A stretch of 64,000 nucleotides of DNA, taken from Rubrivivax sp. A210. GTDB taxonomy: Bacteria; Pseudomonadota; Gammaproteobacteria; Burkholderiales; Burkholderiaceae_C. Below, piece after piece: positions 20,239-28,874 of this stretch. A program made the position numbers and the translations under genes. The stretch is taken from assembly GCF_904426505.1 (NCBI RefSeq), contig NZ_CAJGBN010000002.1, forward strand, positions 1 to 64,000, written 5' to 3'. The notes under the pieces were generated by a model. That model searched no databases, was not told the DNA's origin, and saw only the letters and a program-made list of their open reading frames with translations. Position 1 is the stretch's first letter. The number at the start of each line of letters is the position of its first letter.

Positions 20239-22095
20239 ATGCGCCTGCCCTCGAGCCTTCTTTCCACGCTCGGCCTGATCGGCCTGATGCTGCTGCTGCT
20301 GGGCCTGGCGCCGGCGCGGGCACAGACGGTGGCCATACGCTCGGCCCAGGCCATCCCGTCGCTGACGATGGCGGTCGACCCCGAGTCCGCCGGCCACGCC
20401 GTGCTGCTGCCCGACGACTGGGCGCGCACGCGGCCCGGCTTCGAGGGGCCGCTGTGGTACCGCGTGAGCTTCCAACCTTTCGGGGGGGACGACCGCAACG
20501 GGCTGATGGCGCTCTACATCGAGCACGTCTGCAGCAATCTCGAGGTGCATCTCAACGGCCATCTGATCCACAGCGGCGGGCGCATGACCGAGCCCTACAC
20601 GCACAACTGCAACCACCCCCAGCTGGTGCTGCTGCCGCATGCGCTGCTGGTGGCCGGCACCAACCGCCTCGACCTCATGGTGGTGGGCCATAGGCTCGAG
20701 GGGGTCGGCTCCTGGCAGCGCGCCGGCGGCCTCTCGGCGCTGGAGATCGGACCCCAGGCCGAGCTGGCGCAACGCCATGCGCGCCAAACCGCGCTGCAGG
20801 TGGCCGCGCCCCAGGCCCTGGGCGCCACGCTGCTGCTGCTGGGCGGCTTCATGTTCGTGCTCGGCTTCGTGAACCGGCGCGAGAGCCACCTGGCCTACTT
20901 CGGCGCCCTGGCCCTGGGCTGGGCCCTGCTCGATGCGCGGCTGTGGCTGCGCGACCTGCCGCTGTCGCACTCGGCCATCGAATTCCTGTACTGCATGCTG
21001 CTGGGTTTCATCGCCTGGGTCGCGGTGCAGTTCCTGGTGCGCCTGGCAGGCGCGCGGCGGCGCTGGGTCGACCGCGCGCTGCCGCTGCAGAGCGCGCTCA
21101 TGGCACTGTCGCTGCTGGTCGCCGGCCCGTCGCGGCTGCACGCCGCGGCGCTGTTCTGGTATGCCGTGCTGGCGCTCGAGGTGGTGGCCGCCGGCGCCTG
21201 GCATCTGCACCGCCAGCGCCATTCGCGCTCGCTCTGGCTCAGCGCCAGCCTGCTGGCCGCGGCCCTGCTGCTGGGCTTGGTGGAACTGCTGGCGCAACGC
21301 AGCGGCACGCGCGCCCTGGTGGTGAGCCTGGCCCAGCTGGCCGTGCCGCTGGCCCTGGTGGTGGCCGGCCTGCGCCTGGTGCAGCGGCACGGGCGCGCGC
21401 TGCAGCACGCCGAGCAGGACAAGCAGCAGCTCGAACAGCATCTGCGCGCGGCCACGGCCGAGATCGAGCAGAGCTACCGGCAGCTGGCCGACCTGCGCGT
21501 CGAGCAGGTCACCGAGCGCGAGCGCAAGCGCATCGCCGCCGACCTGCACGACGACCTCGGCGCCAAGCTGCTGACCATCGTCCACACCAGCGAGTCCGAC
21601 CGCATCTCGACGCTGGCGCGCGAGGCGCTGGAGGAGATGCGCCTGTCGGTGCGCGGCCTCACCGGGCGGCCGGTGCGCCTGGCCGACGCGCTGGGCGACT
21701 GGCGGGCCGAAGTCGTCTCGCGCCTGGCCCAGGCCGGCATCCAGGGCAGCTGGGAAGCGCCCGAAGACCTGCCGCAGACGCTGAGCGCACGCGCCTATGT
21801 GCAGACCACGCGCATCCTGCGCGAGGCCACCAGCAACGTCATCAAGCACAGCGGCGGCACGCATTGCTCGGTCTCGGCCGGCATCGCCGACGGCGACTTC
21901 CAGCTCGTCGTGCAGGACAACGGCGACGGCATCTCCAACGAGGTCGACGGCCGCCTCGACCGCGGCCACGGCCTGGCCAGCATGAAGAACCGCGCCAAGC
22001 AGTTGCAGGGCCAGTGCCTGGTGGAGAGCGGCCCCGGATACGGAACCGTGATCCGCCTCACGGTACCCCTGGATCGCGCCACGGAGGCCCCCTAA
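20239..22095 (+). CDS. 7TMR-DISM sensor histidine kinase (HisKA_3 type)
   Basis: The 618-residue protein has a signal peptide, an extracytoplasmic 7TMR-DISM type sensory domain (about residues 30-190), seven predicted membrane spans (about 195-380), a coiled coil and a NarL-type kinase core. The phospho-accepting His is H437 in RIAADLHDDLG, and the ATP-binding N-box reads REATSNVIKHS, with DNGDG and GHGLASMKNR after it. The LuxR-type regulator follows by 47 bases, so they form a two-component pair. The signal is not evident. The ATG at 20239 was chosen because the signal peptide begins there. Confidence 0.92.
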   Translation: MRLPSSLLSTLGLIGLMLLLLGLAPARAQTVAIRSAQAIPSLTMAVDPESAGHAVLLPDDWARTRPGFEGPLWYRVSFQPFGGDDRNGLMALYIEHVCSNLEVHLNGHLIHSGGRMTEPYTHNCNHPQLVLLPHALLVAGTNRLDLMVVGHRLEGVGSWQRAGGLSALEIGPQAELAQRHARQTALQVAAPQALGATLLLLGGFMFVLGFVNRRESHLAYFGALALGWALLDARLWLRDLPLSHSAIEFLYCMLLGFIAWVAVQFLVRLAGARRRWVDRALPLQSALMALSLLVAGPSRLHAAALFWYAVLALEVVAAGAWHLHRQRHSRSLWLSASLLAAALLLGLVELLAQRSGTRALVVSLAQLAVPLALVVAGLRLVQRHGRALQHAEQDKQQLEQHLRAATAEIEQSYRQLADLRVEQVTERERKRIAADLHDDLGAKLLTIVHTSESDRISTLAREALEEMRLSVRGLTGRPVRLADALGDWRAEVVSRLAQAGIQGSWEAPEDLPQTLSARAYVQTTRILREATSNVIKHSGGTHCSVSAGIADGDFQLVVQDNGDGISNEVDGRLDRGHGLASMKNRAKQLQGQCLVESGPGYGTVIRLTVPLDRATEAP

Positions 22096-22142
22096 TTCGG
22101 CGGCTAGCCCCGCTAAGATGCCAGCTTCAATTGGGGCAAACC

Positions 22143-22796
22143 ATGCAGACCATCCTGTTGCTCGAAGACCTGCCCGAGATTCGCGCCTGGATGCGCAAGC
22201 TCGTGCTGCAGGTCTTTCCCGGCGCCACCATCTCCGAGGCGGCCCGCATCCAGGACGCGCAGGAGTTGGTGCTGGCCGTCAAGTTCGACCTCGCCCTCAT
22301 CGACCTGGGACTGCCCGACGGCAGCGGCGTCGACGTGGTGACGCGCCTGCGCGATGTGCAGCCCGAGGCGCAGAGCGTGGTGGTGACCATCCACGACGAC
22401 GACGAGCACCTGTTCCCGGCGCTGCAGGCGGGCGCCTTCGGCTACATCCTCAAGGAGCAGCCGCGCGAGCTGATCACCGAGCAGCTGCAGCGCATCAGCC
22501 AGGGCGAGCCGCCACTGTCACCCAGCATCGCGCGCCGCGTGATGGCCTATTTCAGCGCCAAGGCCAAGCCGCAGCAGCCGGCAGCCAACGCCATACCCGC
22601 GGTAAGCCTGACCGACCGCGAGAGCGAGGTGCTGCTGCGCGTGGCCAAGGGCTACACCCTGCCCGAGATCGGCGTGCAGCTGGGCCTCTCCCGCCACACC
22701 ATCGCCGACTACGTGAAGCAGATCTACCGCAAGCTCAACGTGAGCTCGCGCGCCGAGGCGGCCCTCGAGGCGCAGCGGCTGGGCCTGTTCCGGTAA
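22143..22796 (+). CDS. LuxR/NarL-family response regulator
   Basis: The 217-residue protein has a receiver domain with phospho-acceptor D54 (ALIDLGLPDGSG) and a C-terminal LuxR helix-turn-helix (SLTDRESEVLLRVAKG, IGVQLGLSRHTIADYVKQI). It is the output partner of the upstream DISM-type histidine kinase. Target genes are not shown; the neighbours on the right are a convergent chemoreceptor and then a type I secretion operon. It ends at a strong hairpin cluster. Confidence 0.94.
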   Translation: MQTILLLEDLPEIRAWMRKLVLQVFPGATISEAARIQDAQELVLAVKFDLALIDLGLPDGSGVDVVTRLRDVQPEAQSVVVTIHDDDEHLFPALQAGAFGYILKEQPRELITEQLQRISQGEPPLSPSIARRVMAYFSAKAKPQQPAANAIPAVSLTDRESEVLLRVAKGYTLPEIGVQLGLSRHTIADYVKQIYRKLNVSSRAEAALEAQRLGLFR

Positions 22797-22800
22797 GGGC

Positions 22801-22880
22801 AAGGGCCCGTTGCCGGGCCTTGATTTCCGATGCCCCGGCCACGGGGCCGCAAGAACAAAGGCCCCGCTTGCGGGGCCTTT
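22801..22880. terminator. Three-hairpin bidirectional terminator region
   Basis: Between the convergent response regulator and chemoreceptor genes lie three stems in a row: AAGGGCCCG with CGGGCCTT (22801-22821), GCCCCG/CGGGGC (22832-22847), and AAAGGCCCCG with CGGGGCCTTT around CTTG (22857-22880). The last has A's on one side and T's on the other, so it would stop transcription in both directions. Confidence 0.75.
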
Positions 22881-22928
22881 GTCATGGCACGGCGCGGGCA
22901 GCCTCGGCCACCCTGCGCCCCACCGGGC

Positions 22929-24629
22929 CTAGAAGGTCTCCCAGGATTCCTCGGCGGCCTTGTTCACGGCTGCCGCGGCGATGGCCGCCGGCGTGGTCCG
23001 CGCCGGCCTTGCTGTCGAAGGACGTTGCGCCGGCCGGGACACGGCCACCGTCATCGCCGGGCGCGCGCTGGCCGCGGCACCTTCGATCTTGAAGACCGAG
23101 ACCGTCTGCACCAGCTGTTGAGCCTGCTGGCGCAGGCTTTCAGCGGCAGCCGCGCTTTCTTCCACCAGGGCGGCGTTCTGCTGCGTCGCCTTGTCCATCT
23201 GCGACACCGCCTCGCCGACCTGGGCCACGCCACTGCTCTGCTCGACGCTGGCGCTGGTGATCTCGCCCACGATGTCGGTGACGCGGCGGATGGCGTCGAC
23301 GACCTCGCTCATCGTCGCGCCGGCCTGGTTGACCTGGGCCGAGCCGCGCTCGACGCTTTCCACGCTGGCCGCGATCAGGCTCTTGATCTGGCGCGCCGCC
23401 TCGGCGCTGCGCTGGGCCAGGCTGCGCACCTCGCCGGCGACGACCGCAAAGCCGCGGCCTTCCTCGCCGGCACGCGCCGCCTCGACGGCGGCATTGAGCG
23501 CCAGGATATTGGTCTGGAAGGCGATGCCATCGATGACGCCGATGATGTCGGCAATCTTGCGCGAGCTTTCGTTGATGCCCTTCATGGTCTCGACCGCCTC
23601 GCCAACGACGGCGCCCCCCTTCACCGCCACCGTGCTGGCGCCCTGGGCCAGCTGGTTGGCCTGGCGCGCGCTGTCGGCGTTGCTGCGCACCGTGCTGCCC
23701 AGCTCGTCCATCGTGGCCGCGGTCTGCTCGAGTGCCGCCGCCTGCTGCTCGGTGCGGCTGGAGAGATCGGAGTTGCCCTGGGCGATCTGCGCGCTGGCGG
23801 TGGCCACGTTCTCGGCGTTCATGCGCACGTCACCCACCACGCGGGCCAGACTGTCCTGCATGCGCTGCAGTTGGGCCATCATGCTGCTGGTGTCGCCGGC
23901 GGCCAGCCTGAAGCGCGAACCGAGGTCGCCCTCGGCAACGCGGCGCGCCAGTTCGGCGGCCTCACCGGGCTCGCCGCCCAGCTGGCGCGTGATCGAACGC
24001 GTGACTGCCATGCCCAGGCCGGCGGCTGCAATGAAGGCGAACAAGGCAGAGCCAAGCACCAGATTGCGCCCGCTGGCGTAGTCCGCCTGCGCCTCCTTGA
24101 ACACCGCCGCGGTATCGGCCTCCTCGGCCTTGACGTAGTTGTGGAGCTCGTCCTGCAATGACGTGTTGAGCGGGATCGATTCCTTGAGCAGCGCGACGGC
24201 CTCGTCGGTCTTGTCGGCCATGGCGGCCTCGATGAAGCGGGCGTTGATGGCCCTGGTCGCTTCCAGCGTCTTGGCGATGCGGGCCTGGCCGGCGCGCATG
24301 GCGTCGACCGCCGGCATCGCCACGAGGGCGGTCCAGGCCTTGTCGTAGTCGGCACGGGCCTGCTTGATCTTGGCCAACTCGGCGTCCTTCTCCGACTTTT
24401 CGTGCATCAGCGCCATCGTGCGCATCACGCGTGCGACGATGTGGACCGACTCGGACATGTCGTGGCTGTGCTGAAGCTTGACGTTGTTGTCATTGACCAC
24501 GTCCTCGAGATTGCTCTCGATGTCGGCCAGCTTGTAGACCGCCAGGCCGGCCATGAAGGACGTGAGCAAGAGGAGGGTGCCGAAGGCAATGCCCAGTCGG
24601 GTGCGGACCTTGAGATGGGAGATGTTCAT
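22929..24629 (-). CDS. Methyl-accepting chemotaxis protein with CheR-tether-like C-terminus
   Basis: This 566-residue chemoreceptor has an N-terminal membrane span (residues 10-30), a four-helix-bundle ligand domain with the 4HB_MCP look (about 30-185), a second span near 190-210, a HAMP domain, and a long signalling hairpin with [18 protein letters not shown]. The protein ends ESWETF, close to the NWETF/NWESF pentapeptide that tethers CheR and CheB to major receptors. The open frame runs to 25127 but that segment is not receptor-like. A FliA-type promoter is proposed about 250 bases upstream. Confidence 0.95.
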   Translation of the reverse strand: MNISHLKVRTRLGIAFGTLLLLTSFMAGLAVYKLADIESNLEDVVNDNNVKLQHSHDMSESVHIVARVMRTMALMHEKSEKDAELAKIKQARADYDKAWTALVAMPAVDAMRAGQARIAKTLEATRAINARFIEAAMADKTDEAVALLKESIPLNTSLQDELHNYVKAEEADTAAVFKEAQADYASGRNLVLGSALFAFIAAAGLGMAVTRSITRQLGGEPGEAAELARRVAEGDLGSRFRLAAGDTSSMMAQLQRMQDSLARVVGDVRMNAENVATASAQIAQGNSDLSSRTEQQAAALEQTAATMDELGSTVRSNADSARQANQLAQGASTVAVKGGAVVGEAVETMKGINESSRKIADIIGVIDGIAFQTNILALNAAVEAARAGEEGRGFAVVAGEVRSLAQRSAEAARQIKSLIAASVESVERGSAQVNQAGATMSEVVDAIRRVTDIVGEITSASVEQSSGVAQVGEAVSQMDKATQQNAALVEESAAAAESLRQQAQQLVQTVSVFKIEGAAASARPAMTVAVSRPAQRPSTARPARTTPAAIAAAAVNKAAEESWETF

Positions 24630-25195
24630 ACAGCGGACACTCGGTTGGGAAAAGAGAAAAAAGCGCGGCTCACGCGGGCTCGCAAGGAGCATCGCGCGCA
24701 GACGATGGATGGTGGACAGGACAGGCGGCAGGGCTTGCATCGCCCCTCCAGCCTTGGCAGCGACCGCGACATCCCTGAAGTGGAAGCCGGGCCGCCGTTC
24801 TTCTTGTGTGCAGGCACCAAGACAGCGTGCTCCGGACAGCAGTCGGGCCACACGGCCGAAACTGGGTCTGCAGTTCCTATCGGCAGCGCGCGCCCGGTCT
24901 TGATAGGGGTTGACCACCAAGCCGCGCCATGCGCGCACAAAGACCGGCCTGGCCCGCCCGCGGCCACCGGCTGGCCCGTGGCGTGCCGCAAGCGTGAAGA
25001 CTTCGCTGGGCGCCTCCGGCGGCCTGTGGCACAAACGGGTCGGCAGCGGCCCGGCCCACCGGCTGCAGGTCGCCATGGCCGGCCGCAGCCCTGTGCCGCA
25101 CGCGAACTTGCCTCCCGCACCGGGCATGTTGTTTGCTTAGGGTTTACCCGAGGGGCCCGCCGTCACCGCCCCATCGAAAAGGGAGAGTCAACACC
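24630..25195. other. 566-base intergenic region
   Basis: No protein-like ORF, RNA gene or repeat stands out here. It separates the minus-strand chemoreceptor from a plus-strand small membrane protein. The minus strand has a FliA-like promoter (next entry) and a T-rich stretch, TTTTTTCTCTTTT, close before the receptor start. The plus strand has a GGGAGAG ribosome site just before the small gene. Confidence 0.6.
24877..24903 (-). promoter_or_regulatory. Candidate sigma-28 (FliA) promoter of the chemoreceptor
   Basis: Read on the minus strand, TCAAG (24903-24899) is followed after 14 bases by GCCGATAG (24884-24877). This resembles the TCAAG...GCCGATA pattern of flagellar-class promoters, with the usual spacing. 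It points at the chemoreceptor and would give a leader of about 240 bases. It is a pattern match only. Confidence 0.45.
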
Positions 25196-25402
25196 ATGAA
25201 GCAAGAGTCATCGAAGCGCGCGAACAAGCGCATGGACGACTGGGGCCCGCCCCTGCTGCTGGCGCCCATCCTGGTGCTGATTTCGGGCCTCTCGCTGGCG
25301 GCCCTGGTGCAGATGGTGGCCGAGCCGCCGGAAGAGCCGCTGCAAATCCAGCAGCCGGCCGCGGCCCAGGCTAGCGCTCGCGAAACGCTTCCTGCGACTT
25401 GA
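25196..25402 (+). CDS. Small single-span membrane protein of unknown function
   Basis: This 68-residue ORF starts at an ATG with GGGAGAG ten bases ahead. It has a basic N-terminus (MKQESSKRANKRMDD), one hydrophobic span (about residues 20-42, LLLAPILVLISGLSLAALVQ) and a short polar tail rich in Pro, Glu, Gln and Ala. I do not recognise it. Its last 32 bases overlap the 3' end of the membrane fusion gene on the other strand. The strong RBS and coherent topology support it as real; no function is proposed. Confidence 0.5.
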   Translation: MKQESSKRANKRMDDWGPPLLLAPILVLISGLSLAALVQMVAEPPEEPLQIQQPAAAQASARETLPAT

Positions 25403-26609
25403 GCAGCGGCCTCAGCACGAAGCCCAGCACCGAGCGCTGGCCGGTGCGGATTTCCACCGTGCCCGTCATGCCCGGCAGCACCGCCAGCTGACGCTCACCC
25501 AGCTGCAGCGTGCCGCCATCGGCGCGCACCATGGCGCGGTACCAGGTGCCCTCGGGCAGTCCCGCCTTGTCGGGGTCGCCCATGGCGTCGGGGCTGATCG
25601 AGATCACGGTGCCGGTGAGGCCGCCGTAGATCGTGTACTCATAGGCCGTGAGCTTGACCTGCACCGGCTGGCCCACTTTCACGAATCCGATGTCGGCCGG
25701 CTTTACACGGGCCTCGACCAGCACGCGCGCACCGATGGGCAGCAGCTCCATCACCGGCACGCCCGGGCCGACCACGCCGCCCAGGGTGTTGGCGCGGATC
25801 TGCTTGACGATGCCGCGCACCGGCGAAATCAGCGTCGTGCGGCGCAGGGCGTCGTCGCGCACCACCTGCTGCTCCTGCATCGCCGCCAGCTCGTTGCGCA
25901 GGCGCACCAGTTCGGCGCTGGCCTCCTGGCGGAAGCGGTTGACGCGCTCCTGCGTCTGCAGGTTGAGGTCATTCACCTGGCGCCGCACGCGCATCACCTC
26001 GACCTCGCTCATCAGCCCTTTGGCCGACATGCTCTCGGCCATGGCCAGCTCACGCCCGAGCAGCGCGATGCTGCGGCGGTTGGTCTCCACCGCCTCGTTG
26101 AGCGCATGCTGGCGGGCCTGGTGGTTTTCGGTCTCGCCGTCCACCACCGCCTCGGGCAGGCCGGGCGGAAACTTCAGCGGCTTGCCGAAGGCCTCGGCCT
26201 GGGCGCGTGCCAGTGCCCCTTGCAGGGCCAGGCGCCGGCTCTGGCTTTCGGCCTGCTGGGCCTCGACCCGGGTCGGGTCCAGCATGGCCAGGGCCTGGCC
26301 TTCCACCACCTGCTGGCCCTCGCGCACCAGCAACTCGCGCAGGATGCCGCCTTCCAGGCTGGCGATGACCTGCTCGCGCCCGTCGGGCACGACGCGCGCA
26401 TTGGCCTTGGCGATGATGTCGATCTGCGCCAGCCAGGCCCAGGTGATGGCCGTGGCGATGGCCGCCAGCATCAGGTAGACGGCCCACACCGCGGCCGGCG
26501 CCGGCTCGATGACCTGGGCCGCGTCGACGGCGCCGATATAGGGCACGTCGCCGCGGCGCAACTCGCTGCTGGCGCGGCGCTTGAAGAAGGGCAGGGCCAG
26601 CATCCTCAC
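25371..26609 (-). CDS. Type I secretion membrane fusion protein (HlyD/LapC family)
   Basis: HlyD-type proteins link the inner-membrane ABC exporter to an outer-membrane TolC channel. The 412-residue product has a cytoplasmic N-terminus, one membrane span near residues 41-62 (AVYLMLAAIATAITWAWLA), a biotinyl-lipoyl half-motif (REQVIASLEGGILRELLVREGQ), a long coiled coil (about 110-265), and the beta-barrel with LPGMTGTVEIRTGQRSVLGF at the end. Its ATG overlaps the stop of the ABC transporter gene as ATGA. No TolC gene is in the operon. Confidence 0.93.
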   Translation of the reverse strand: MRMLALPFFKRRASSELRRGDVPYIGAVDAAQVIEPAPAAVWAVYLMLAAIATAITWAWLAQIDIIAKANARVVPDGREQVIASLEGGILRELLVREGQQVVEGQALAMLDPTRVEAQQAESQSRRLALQGALARAQAEAFGKPLKFPPGLPEAVVDGETENHQARQHALNEAVETNRRSIALLGRELAMAESMSAKGLMSEVEVMRVRRQVNDLNLQTQERVNRFRQEASAELVRLRNELAAMQEQQVVRDDALRRTTLISPVRGIVKQIRANTLGGVVGPGVPVMELLPIGARVLVEARVKPADIGFVKVGQPVQVKLTAYEYTIYGGLTGTVISISPDAMGDPDKAGLPEGTWYRAMVRADGGTLQLGERQLAVLPGMTGTVEIRTGQRSVLGFVLRPLLKSQEAFRER

Positions 26610-28867
26610 ACCGAGGCCTCCCGCTCGACCGGGCGCGCGCTGGGGTGCAGGTGGATGTTGTTGGGTGCGCCGGGCGGCGCCACGGCCGGTCGCCCGCCGG
26701 AGAGCACCGCCAGCACCTGGTCCTTGGGCCCGTCCATCACGACGCGGCCGGCATCGACCACGACGACGCGGTTGACCAGTTCCAGCACCGCCGGGCGGTG
26801 GGTCACCATCACCAGGGTGCAGTTGCCGCAGGCCTCTTTCAGCTGGCGCAGGAAGGCCACCTCGCTCTGCGCGTCCATCGAGCTGGTGGGCTCGTCCATG
26901 AGCAGGATCTGCGGCTGGGTCACGAGGCAGCGTGCCAGCGCCACCAGCTGGCGCTGGCCGCCCGAGAGCAGGGCCCCGGCCTCGCCCACCGGCAGCTCCC
27001 AGCCTTTGGGGTGGCCGGCCACCAGGCGGTCGAGTCCGGTCAGCCTGGCCACGTCGGCCAGGCGGGCGGGGTCGGCGCCGGGGCGGTCGAGCAGCACGTT
27101 GTCGCGCAGCGTGCCGGTGAAGAGCCGCGGGTCCTGCGAGACGAAGCCCACGCGCACGCGGTAGTCGGCAGGGTCGATCTGGCGCAGGTCGATGCCGTCG
27201 ACCTCGACCAGCCCCTCGCTGGGCTGGTACAGGCCGGCCAGCAGGCGCAGCACCGTACTCTTGCCCGAGCCGATGCGGCCCAGGATGGCGACGCGCTCGC
27301 CCGGCTCGAAGCGCAGCGTCAGGCCCTTGAGCACGCGCGGGCCCTCGGTGCCGTCGGTCTGGGCCGGATAGGAAAAACCGACGTCGGCCAGGCCCACGCG
27401 CCCGCTGAACTCGCGCTTGGGCACGTAGACGCGGGTGGCGTCGCGCTCGACCGGCTGCTGCATCACATAGTCGAGCGTGCGCATCGCGGCCCGTGCGCCC
27501 TGGTAGCGCGTGGCCAGCGAGGTGACGCTGGCCAGCGGTGCGACGGCGCGGGTGGCGAACATCACGGCGCCGATGAGGGCGCCGCCGGTGATGACCTTCT
27601 CATCGATGAGAAAAACGCCCCAGACCAGCATCACCATCGTCACCACCTGCTGGGCGATGGACGAGAGGTTCATGGTCCAGGCGGTGATGCTGCGCGAATG
27701 CAGCATGGCGGTGGCAGCGGCGGCGGTGGCTTCCTCGTAGCGGCGCAGGAAGCGGCCCTGGGCGCCGGCGGCCTTGAGATCCTCGATGCCGTCCACGGCC
27801 TCGACCAGCACGCCGTGGAGGTCGGCCGTCTGCGCCATGTTCTCGGTCATGGCGCGGCGCAGCGAGCCCTGGATCACCGCCGACACCACCAGCAGCAGCG
27901 GGATGGCAACGACCAGCACCCAGCCCAGCGGCCCGCCGGTCGAGAAGGCCATGCCGACGAAGATGACGATGAAGGGCAGGTCGGAGATCGCCGCCAGCGT
28001 GGCCGAGGCGAAGAACTCGCGCACCATCTCCACCTGCGCCACCTGGTGGGCATAGGCGCCGGCCGAGGCCGGCCGCTGCTCCATGCGCATGCCCAGGGTG
28101 TGGCGGAAGAGCATGGCGCCGACGATGAGGTCGGCCTTGCGGCCGGCCACGTCGATGAGGTGGGCGCGCAGCTGGCGCGCCATCAGGTCGAAGGCCAGCG
28201 CCAGCGCGCTGGCCGTGGCCAGCGTCCACAGCGTGACATAGGCCTGGTGCGGGATGACCTTGTCGTAGATGACCGAGGTCGCCATGCCGGTCACCAGCAT
28301 CAGCACATTGCTGAGCATGGCCGCCATCAGCGCCGAACGGTAGTACGGAAGGAAGCGCCGCATCGTGCTCCACAACCAGTGCCGGCCCTGCTGGGCCAGC
28401 GGCTGGCCGGCGGCCTGCGAGGCGGTCACCGTGGCCTGGGGCGTGGCGACGATGGCCAGGCCCGTGTACTCGGCCTCGAGCTCGCCCTCGGTGGCCATGC
28501 AGGCGTGGTGCTCGCGCCCCGGCATGACGATGTCGTAGCAGCGCGGATCGTCGGCGTGGCGGGCCACCAGGATGCAGGCGTCACCCTCCTTGAGCAGCAG
28601 CAGGGCCGGCAGCAGCAGCGAATTCAGCTCGGCCACGCGGCGCTGCACCAGGCCGGCGCTGTAGCCGGCCTCGCGCAGCGCGCGCAGGGCCTGATCGGGC
28701 GCCAGCCGGCCGGACAGCGGCAGGCCCGCCAGCATGGATTCGGGGCTGCGCTCGCGCCCGTGGTGGCGCGTCAGCCAGGACAGCGCATGGGCCAGCGCAT
28801 CGTTGTCGATGTCCCAGCCCGGCGGCGGTTGCGCCGCGGCCGCGGGTGAGGGCGTGGCCTCGCTCAT
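26606..28867 (-). CDS. Type I secretion ABC transporter (LapB-like, C39-like domain)
   Basis: The 753-residue exporter has an N-terminal C39-like peptidase domain (about 1-150) lacking the catalytic Cys, as in exporters of RTX toxins and adhesins that are not cleaved on export. Then come six membrane spans and an ABC domain with Walker A GRIGSGKST, signature LSGGQRQ, and Walker B ILLMDEPTSSMD. It is the LapB/HlyB sort. It lies between the OGT-like gene (seven-base gap) and the membrane fusion gene. The large secreted substrate is not in this window. Confidence 0.94.
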   Translation of the reverse strand: MSEATPSPAAAAQPPPGWDIDNDALAHALSWLTRHHGRERSPESMLAGLPLSGRLAPDQALRALREAGYSAGLVQRRVAELNSLLLPALLLLKEGDACILVARHADDPRCYDIVMPGREHHACMATEGELEAEYTGLAIVATPQATVTASQAAGQPLAQQGRHWLWSTMRRFLPYYRSALMAAMLSNVLMLVTGMATSVIYDKVIPHQAYVTLWTLATASALALAFDLMARQLRAHLIDVAGRKADLIVGAMLFRHTLGMRMEQRPASAGAYAHQVAQVEMVREFFASATLAAISDLPFIVIFVGMAFSTGGPLGWVLVVAIPLLLVVSAVIQGSLRRAMTENMAQTADLHGVLVEAVDGIEDLKAAGAQGRFLRRYEEATAAAATAMLHSRSITAWTMNLSSIAQQVVTMVMLVWGVFLIDEKVITGGALIGAVMFATRAVAPLASVTSLATRYQGARAAMRTLDYVMQQPVERDATRVYVPKREFSGRVGLADVGFSYPAQTDGTEGPRVLKGLTLRFEPGERVAILGRIGSGKSTVLRLLAGLYQPSEGLVEVDGIDLRQIDPADYRVRVGFVSQDPRLFTGTLRDNVLLDRPGADPARLADVARLTGLDRLVAGHPKGWELPVGEAGALLSGGQRQLVALARCLVTQPQILLMDEPTSSMDAQSEVAFLRQLKEACGNCTLVMVTHRPAVLELVNRVVVVDAGRVVMDGPKDQVLAVLSGGRPAVAPPGAPNNIHLHPSARPVEREASV

Positions 28868-28874
28868 GGTCTCA

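Noticed and set aside
24630..25127. Possible N-terminal extension of the chemoreceptor
   Set aside because: The frame is open, but the translation lacks receptor features and the ATG at 24629 begins with the usual short lead and membrane span.
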